From [Phialemoniopsis] sp. UDSM-2020 (taxonomy: Eukaryota > Ascomycota > Sordariomycetes > Thyridiales > Thyridiaceae): a stretch of DNA of 64,000 nt. The notes beneath the pieces are model-generated. The model was not told where the DNA came from, ran no database searches, and saw only the letters and a program-made list of their open reading frames with translations. The translations under genes and the position numbers were made by a program. The stretch covers positions 2,843,501-2,907,500 of the forward strand of contig JAEILZ010000009.1 in the NCBI GenBank assembly GCA_018873225.1. Reading direction: 5' to 3'. Within the stretch, counting starts at the first letter, position 1; each line of letters begins with the position of its first letter. Positions 56,423-64,000 of the stretch are shown piece after piece.

Positions 56423-57136
56423 CTTGTTGGTGGTTGTGTATGCTTGAGGTTTGGTAGGGTGCTTTCTTAGGTGATTTGAGAGGTTCAATCGACAAGTTGG
56501 GAGAATAGATCCAAGAGAAGAGCGGCCAGGTCCCCTAGGAAGCTCGCAGGCTTCCCTCGCATCTATATGCTGCTCCCCATACACCACGAGCTCTGACCTG
56601 GGCTCGACGTCATCCTCGTCATTTTCACTTTGGGGGATCAGTTGATGATGTGTAAAGTATGTCACACCCGCAAATTAGAGCCCCGGCCAGTCACACGAGG
56701 AGGACTCCCCCGCATCAATCCTCAAATCCAAAGCACTAAAGCTTGCAGTACAGTACAAAGACTCTTACGCCTACTGTAGCACTCACCCATTACAGTTTGC
56801 CAGGCACAGTAGGTAGCCTCATGCTACCTATATATAGAAGTATTGATCTGTTGTATTAACTGTATTATCCTATAATGACAAAGGAGAGGTAAATATATCT
56901 GAATAGAGATGAATTACAGCTTTCTATACCTTGATTAACAACAAAGCCCAGGTCGAAGGGCAGTCAAAGCACTCATGCAGACGCGGAATGGCAAGGACAG
57001 TAGAAGTAGAAAGACCGGGGACCAGCATATCCGAATGAAGAGAGTGTTGGTGCTCGACAAAAAAGTGCACGATGGCGGCAACGATGGCAATGATGTTAGA
57101 GGACGCTTGATGCCAGAGCCAAGTTCGTGTGGAGTT
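56423..57136. other. Intergenic region
   Basis: About 710 bp between two minus-strand genes. A/T-richer around 56810-56950. No gene was recognised. Confidence 0.4.
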
Positions 57137-58954
57137 CTAGGTCTGTCTTCGCAACGTATTCCTCACTCCTCGGGCCTCGATAGACGTGGCCCTTCCACTC
57201 TCGTCAACGGTGAAGACGAAGTCGTCCAGTCCGACATTGGCGTAGGCCGGCTCGCCGACTCCACTCCAAGCGCCGCATACGCGTGTGAACGGCCTCCCGT
57301 CTACACTATATGTGCTGGCATCATCCAGGGAATCGAAGACGCCCCTGAATGCAACCTGCTTGCCGTCATTCAAGCCCGTGGGGTACAGTCGCAGACTGGG
57401 GTCCGGGATCTCGCTGGGCACCGGTAGTGCCATCTGCACAGCTGCATAGTAATTCTTCAGCAGGTTGACTCCGTTTGCCGTCCAATTCTGCACGCCAAGG
57501 CCTAGACGTCCGTCCCCAACTACCACAGTCAGCTTCATGGTGGAGTTGTCGGTCGCGGCATATGTCCCAGCAAAGTTACTGACGGCTTTCTCAAGGCTAG
57601 CGGCCTCAAAGGCCGGCGCAAGGGCTTCTGTCAGCAACTGTCTGATGAGGAACACCTCGCTGCCTTTGAGATCAGGTCCGTCACTCGGCCTCACGCCCGC
57701 CGACAACACGGCAAACCCAAACCCTGGATCGGGTGATAGCAGGGATGAAGAAAGAATAGACTGGCCGATTGCTGTCAAATCGGCCCCGTTCGACAGCATA
57801 AACCCGGGGCTGGATCATAATATTGCATTAGGACGGGCAGCGAGTACACACGATGAATGATCGATCATCTTTCACTCACGCGCTTGAAGTGCCGTCTCCC
57901 ACATCGATCTTGAACCAACTAGCAATCTCGTCTCCCGGAATGATGGCGTTGATCCCCTTCGTGGTCTCGGGTATGGCCAAAGTCGTCCCTGTGAGGTGTG
58001 AGAAGGCTTACAAGACTGGAGTTGAATATTTCGACAACCGATTTCTTCATGATGCCCTCCAGCGCGTGTGCAAGTATTTGGAACGCCGGTTTCGAATATA
58101 TCGGCATACTCCAGGCTGAAGTGACCGGACGGAGATCTTGCATGGCCTTGAAGAACTCTGACAATGAAGCATCAGCGGACAAGTCTCAGTCTCAAGGACC
58201 TCGCGCAACCCGAATGACTATACCATCTCGTTGGCAAGCACGTAGCGACGGATCGCTACCGCACTTGAGAGTCTCATCTGGTGATACAGGCGGAAGACCG
58301 GCCTGCTCGAGAGTGGAGGTGTTGAAAGACGTGGTCAGGTCCGCCACCCCGTCTTTGTTGGGAAAACACAATTAGTCTGACAGTCTGTGGCTGTGTACAG
58401 AAATACTCACAGTCTTTCATCAAGCCAGCCATGTGCCCGGCTAGCGATCCTAGGGTGATGTCCTCCCATTGCACTGCATCGACAGCGCTCTGCCCACGGA
58501 TGGCTGCTGCCAATTCTGGAACCCATTTGGTGACGGAGTCATTGATGTGATCCATCCCAGCAGCCGCCAGGAAGGTGTACAACGCCACTAACTTGGAGAC
58601 GCTCCCGATACGGAATATGGTGTTCCTGTCGAGGATACCGGCGGTCAGAGAGCTGTCGAGGGCAGGAGACGAGAAGCTGTAGTCGAGCAAGACCTGATCC
58701 TTGGAGAAGGCGCTGATGTGAAAGGAGATGTTAGAAGTACCCAGAGTGCTGTTGCTGAATGCGTCGTCCAGGCTTTGTTTCAAAGTGTCGATGGCCAGCC
58801 CTATGTGTTTCGACCCCAGAGCACTGGTCGGAGGTGGATAGATCGGCCCCCAGAGAGGACAATTGGATGCATTCTGTGCCTGAGATGTCTCAGTAAGTAT
58901 TAAAACGCCTAGGGCGAACTTAATAGCTTTAGCAAGGTAATTACTAGTACTTAT
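57137..58954 (-). pseudogene. Beta-lactamase-like serine hydrolase, degenerate
   Basis: The frame runs on the minus strand with exons near 58954-58411, 58352-58224, 58157-58012, 57965-57880 and 57809-57137. It matches the secreted fungal class-C beta-lactamase-like family: a hydrophobic leader, SVSK as the SxxK motif, and a lipocalin-like end. Several faults are seen. No in-frame ATG precedes the leader; the frame runs into AT-rich sequence where ATA at 58952-58954 may be a mutated ATG. The YxN motif reads YSK. After FNSSL the conserved segment is reachable only by a 46-bp intron or a frameshift at about 57970-58012. About 60 residues carrying the KTG motif are missing between SSSLLSP and DPGFGFAVLSAG. 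Catalysis is unlikely. Confidence 0.7.
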
Positions 58955-61900
58955 AGTATTTTTATAACTATAATAAAATAGAATATTAATTACAATATAA
59001 ATTATATTCTTCTTTTTATTAAAAAAATTAAAATTATTCTTTAATTAAAATTATTCTTTTTATTTATAAATATATTATAATTATTAATTTAATAATTAAT
59101 AAGTTTTTTAAAGTTTTTCTTTTTATTATTTTTCTTTTAATTTATTTTATATTTTTTAAAAGACTTTTAATTATAATTTTTAATTAATTTTTTATTTTAA
59201 TTTCTTTTATAAAGATTAATATTAAAATAATTATTTCTTTTTATTATAATAAAAATATAAGTTTCCCTAAGTAATAATAATTTAGTATTAAAAGCCTATT
59301 ATTATAAAACTACTAATAAATTACTAGTAATTAGAAAAAGTACCTATAGTAACCTCTTTTAAAAATTTCTAAATCTTTAAGATTTAATCTTATTATTAGA
59401 TACTATTAAATACTATTAAATACTTTATTTATCTTATTCTATTTAACTTATTATAATCTTTTTATAATTTTAAATCTTCTTTAAAAGATTATTTAAAATA
59501 AAATAATATTAACTTAATATAGAAAGTAATTTAAATTATTTAAAATTATAAGTTACTTTATAAATAAAATAAATATAATTTAATTAGTTAGTAATATTAA
59601 ATTAATTAAGATTATTAAAATAATTTTAATCTTTATTATATTTAATTTAATAGCTTTTTAAATTTAAATTATTTAATTTAAATAACTTATAAAGCTTTAA
59701 GTATATATAATTAAATTAGCTTAAAAAGTAAATATTATAAGATACTATTAATATAATTTTAATTTTAATTTAAATTAAAATAAAATTAAAATTAAAAATC
59801 TTTTTACTTTTAATTTAAAGTATATCTTTAAATAATAGAATAATTAGCTTTTAATTTAAATTATATTTTTAAATAGTAGAATAATTAGCTTTTAAATTTA
59901 TAATAAATTTTTATAGAAGCTAAAAAGAAATATAAAAAAAATAAATAGAAAATTCTTAAGATTCTTATAAAGATAAAATTTAAATATAAAATAAAATAAA
60001 ATTATTATATTATTAATTTAAATTTTAAATAAACTAAAAAAATAAAAATTACTTAATTTATCTTTAAAAAACAAACTAAGATACTTTTATATTATATATA
60101 TAATAAAAAAGTAAAGATAATAAAGTATTTAATTACTATCTCTTAGCTATTAAATTAATTACTAGAAAATTTTTATATTTATTTAAATTTTTTTAAAAAG
60201 AAATTTTCTTTTAATTTAAAAAAGAAATAAATTTTATTTTTTTATTTTAAACTTAAATATAAACTTTAAAGTAATATTAATTTTTAAAATCTTTAATTAT
60301 TTAAAGATTATTTAAAAATAATTTTATTAATATTTTAATATTAATATATAATCTAATTAAAATAAAAATAATTTTATAATTAAATAAATATATCTTTAAA
60401 TAATAATTAAAAAACTAATAAATAATTTTAATATAATTTATTATAGAATTTATAATAAAAAGATTTTAAACTATAAAAAGTAGTTCTTTATATTAATCTT
60501 ATAATCTCTTATTAATAAAATTAAAATATCTTAAGAAATCTTATTAAAATAAATAAAATTTAATTTATTTATTATTTATATAATAATTAAAATTATTTTA
60601 TTTTAATTTATCTTAAAAGAAATAATAAAATTAATATTTCTTAAATAAATTAATATTAAAATAATTATTTAATATAATATAATATTAAATAAGATTAAAT
60701 ATTAAAATAAATATTATTAATTTAATATTATTTCTAATAATAAAAATTAAAATATAATTTTATATATTTATATAAAGATAAATTTAATTAATATAAAATT
60801 TATTAAAAAGTATAATTTATAGAAAATCTAATTAATAGCTTTATATTTAAATACTATTAATTTAATTATAATTTCTACTTATAATAATTAAAAAGTTTTT
60901 ATTAATTTTTATAACCTTTAAAATAAATTATAAATAATTATTAGAAATTATATAATAATTAATTATAATTTATACTTAAAAGATAATCTTATTTTATTAT
61001 TTTAAATTATATTTTATAATAAATAAATCTATCTTTTAATATATTAAAATTAATAATAGTTTAAGTATTTTATAAAAAAGTTTATTTTAAATAAACTTTA
61101 AAGATTTATAAAAAAGATATATAATTATATAATTATATTTATAGTAATATAAATTTTAAAGAAAATTCTACTTAATAATAAGTTAAATTTAAATTTAAAT
61201 AGAATTAATAATATTTTATTAAAACTTTTTAAATTTAAAAAGATATTTTTAATAAAAAATATAAATATACTATTAATCTATTAATTAGATAATTATATTA
61301 TTAACTTAATTAAAAAAAGAATCTATCTTATTAAATTAATTTATCTTTTAAGTTATATTAAATTAAAAATATTATAAGAATATATTAATAATAATTTAAT
61401 AAAAAGTTAAATTTATTCTTTTTATTTTAAAAAAAGATAAAGACTTATAACTTTATATTAATTATTAAAAACTTAATATTATAATAATAAAGAATTAATA
61501 TTCTCTCTTTTTAATTTTAAAAATTATAAATTAAGTTTTAAGCTTTAAATTCTTTATAAAGATTAATATTAAGAATATATATTATTAAATTTATATTAAA
61601 TAAAATAATAAATAAAAGATAATATTTTAAATTTAATATAGTTATTATAAGTATTTAATTATATCTTTTAATTTAATAAATATATTAATAATATATTATA
61701 CTTTATAATTTATTTAATATCTTTTATATAATATATTTAAATAATATTTTTATTTTTTTAAAAATAAAAAAAAGAATATATTAAATATATAAAATAAATA
61801 CTTATAAAGTTAAAAGCTATTAAACTTTTTATTAATTTTAAAAAGTATTTTTTCTATTAAAATTAAATTAAATTTTTAAATTTTATTTTTAATAATAAAG

Positions 61901-62730
61901 ATATTTTAATAAATTCTTAATAAATTAATTTTTAATTAATATTTTAATTATATTATAAGATTTAATAGTTTTTAAGATTTTATAATTTCTATTATTAATT
62001 TATTAAAAGATATTTAATAGTAATTATTCTTTTAATTACTTTATTTAAGAATAATTAAAATAAAGAAAAATTAAAAAAGATAAATCTATTTAATATTAAA
62101 GTAAATATATTTTAATATTTTAAAGAAGTATTTTATTTAATTTCTTTTTTAAAGTATTTTAATTTTAACTTATCTTTAAAATTAGAAACTAATATTTTTA
62201 TATTTATACTTATAAGAATTTTAATATAATTTAATTTAAAAGATAATTAATATTTAATTACTTTCTATTTATAAAAATCTTAAAAATATAAATATAACTA
62301 AAGAACTTTAAATAAAAAGATAATTATTATTATAAAGTTCTTTAAATACTAATAATACTATTTTAAAAAGGTATTAATTTAAATTAAAGTTTTATTAAAT
62401 TATATTAATTTTTAAAGCTTTATAAAATAATTAAAACTAAATAGAAAATAAATATATTAATATATATATTTTATATATTTTAATTTTATTATAAAATATT
62501 AATTAAAGAAAAAAAATTCTATTAATATATTATTAAAATAGCTAAATTATAATAATAAAAAGATTTATTATAAGAAATATTTATTTATATTATAGTAAAA
62601 GTTTATTATAATATAAAAGATTTATTTAACTTTAAAATATAATAATAAATATAATAAAATATCTTTATAAATAAATATATTTTAATTAGTTTTATATAAA
62701 ATAATAATAAAAATCTTATTAAATATTACT
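58955..62730. repeat. Extremely AT-rich block with RIP-like composition
   Basis: From about 58,920 the sequence changes abruptly to almost pure A/T. By eye I find no CG dinucleotide; CA and TG are rare, and the remaining C and G stand mostly in CT/AG contexts. This is the pattern left by repeat-induced point mutation (C to T, mainly at CpA) in ascomycetes. No open frame of useful length exists and no transposon family can be named. It probably descends from one or more repeats mutated beyond recognition. Confidence 0.85.
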
Positions 62731-64000
62731 AGAGTAGTAGATATATATATATATAAAGATAGATATATAGTTAGAGTTAAATTAGTTGGTTTATATTACT
62801 TACTTAAGAGAGAGTATAATTATATAGTACCCCTAAGATAAAGAAGCTATATACTAGTATAGGCTTATAGCCTATAGTCTTAGGCTGATTATTATCTATA
62901 TAGTAGTCTATTATATAGAAGGTTAAGAGAACTATATAATTATACTATATCTATATAGTAATATACTAATATTAGTAACTTTTCTTTTATAATTATATAT
63001 TACCTTTTAAGCTATAGAATATCTATAGTTTTATATACTTTCTATCTATTTAACTATCCTATCCTTATAGCTATTATTAAATACCTATAGGTTTTACTAC
63101 TAGCTAGGTTTTTTATATATACTTATTATAAAGTTTTATTAGATGTATCTTTCTGTATAGTAGTAAAGGATATCTAAGGTAATCTAAAGTATAAGATAAA
63201 TATAGAATTTAAAGAAATAAATATATCTATTAATAGTAGAATACTATTAGTATATATAAATATAAATAACTATATATAAAAGAAATAAAGGATATAAAGC
63301 CTTATATATAGAAGAAAGTAATAGATATAGGGCCTTATATAAAAATAATATAGTAAATATAGATATTTATATATATAAGAAATAGTAATAGTTCTTTATA
63401 ATATAGAGAGGAAAATTAAATATACTGGTTATTATATATAACTAAAAGGATAAATACTAACTATTATATAGAATTAAAATTAGATATATAGCTTACTATA
63501 TAAAGAATAAAACTATAAATATTCCTTATTATATATAAGGTAAATATTAAATCTTAGGCCTTATATAGTCTTATTATAAGCCTTATTCTTACTCCTTATA
63601 GATAAGGATTTAATAAGCTTTATTTTTTTATATGTAAAATAAGATAAATCTATATAGTAGTAATCTTTTTATCTAAAAATATCTAATATATAAATTATTA
63701 GATAGATTATAGATTCTTTATATAAAGGGTAGTTACTTTTTTCTATTCTATATAGAAGATACTTTTAGTTCTTCTTTTTATCTATAAAAAGGACTTCTTT
63801 TTATATATCTCTTTTTCTTCTTCTTTTCTTTTCTTTCTATAATTATTCTTATCCTCTTTATATACAGCTAAATCTTTATATAATCCTTTATAAAATCTCT
63901 TCTATTATATATAATTATTCTTATTATTATTATTATCTTTATTACTATTATTATAGCTATTTCTATTTCTACTGCTATTTATATACTAAATAACCTTATA
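62731..64000. repeat. Second AT-rich block with TAG/CTA-rich texture
   Basis: The texture changes near 62,730 after a (TA)n run: G and C are somewhat more frequent, mainly as TAG, CTA, AGG and CCT, and still without CG. It holds an inverted repeat TATAGGCT/AGCCTATA at 62858-62876. It looks like a different or younger RIP-mutated element than the block to its left. It runs off the window. Confidence 0.65.

Noticed and set aside
58955..64000. Mitochondrial DNA or transposon with readable ORFs in the AT-rich block
   Set aside because: No open frame of useful length, no recognisable reverse transcriptase, transposase or mitochondrial protein fragment, and the loss of CG/CA/TG fits RIP better. 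A database search would be needed to name the source.
1..64000. tRNA, rRNA and CRISPR arrays
   Set aside because: No convincing paired A/B boxes, cloverleaf or regularly spaced repeats were found by eye. A tRNA-specific scan could still reveal an intron-containing tRNA.

Overview
The window is nuclear DNA of a filamentous ascomycete, most likely a Sordariomycete. Genes are GC-rich and carry short (46-118 bp, once 362 bp) GT-AG introns. They include typical Pezizomycotina families: Zn2Cys6 regulators, old yellow enzyme, berberine-bridge-type oxidase, AA11 polysaccharide monooxygenase, GH125 mannosidase and a carotenoid oxygenase. The last 5 kb is an extremely AT-rich, CpG-free block of the kind left by repeat-induced point mutation (RIP). 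The species cannot be named from this sequence alone.

Layout. Positions 1-10.6 kb hold a metabolic cluster-like run: SDR (cut by the window edge), Zn2Cys6 regulator, alpha/beta hydrolase, zinc alcohol dehydrogenase, OYE-type flavin oxidoreductase and a second Zn2Cys6 regulator. 10.7-20.7 kb carries a mitochondrial Rieske/AIF-like reductase, an unknown acidic-tailed protein, a FAD-linked oxidase and a long coiled-coil protein. 21.8-26.9 kb is a secretome stretch: GH125 mannosidase, AA11 LPMO and a small cysteine-containing secreted protein. 27.8-34.5 kb is housekeeping: UBP14, MAD2, a Hub1-type ubiquitin-like domain fused to an RS-rich region, and a Nudix hydrolase. 35.5-47.3 kb holds a two-domain unknown protein, an MFS transporter with a 15-nt exon, a tandem caspase-like protein, a PfkB sugar kinase, an MDR-type oxidoreductase and a small basic nuclear protein. 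49.5-56.4 kb has a carotenoid oxygenase, RFT1, DBP3 and a 78-residue protein. At 57.1-58.95 kb a beta-lactamase-like gene is decayed exactly at the border of the AT-rich block (58.95-64 kb).

Coding sequences were rebuilt by hand from reading frames, splice signals, intron phase and family knowledge. All exon totals are multiples of three. Exon borders are inference without transcripts. No tRNA, rRNA, CRISPR array or intact transposon was recognised by eye. The observations most worth a second look are the tandem caspase-like protein whose first copy has lost both catalytic positions, the RS-domain/Hub1 fusion, the degenerate gene at the RIP border and the cluster at the left end. None of them is shown to be a new system by sequence alone.
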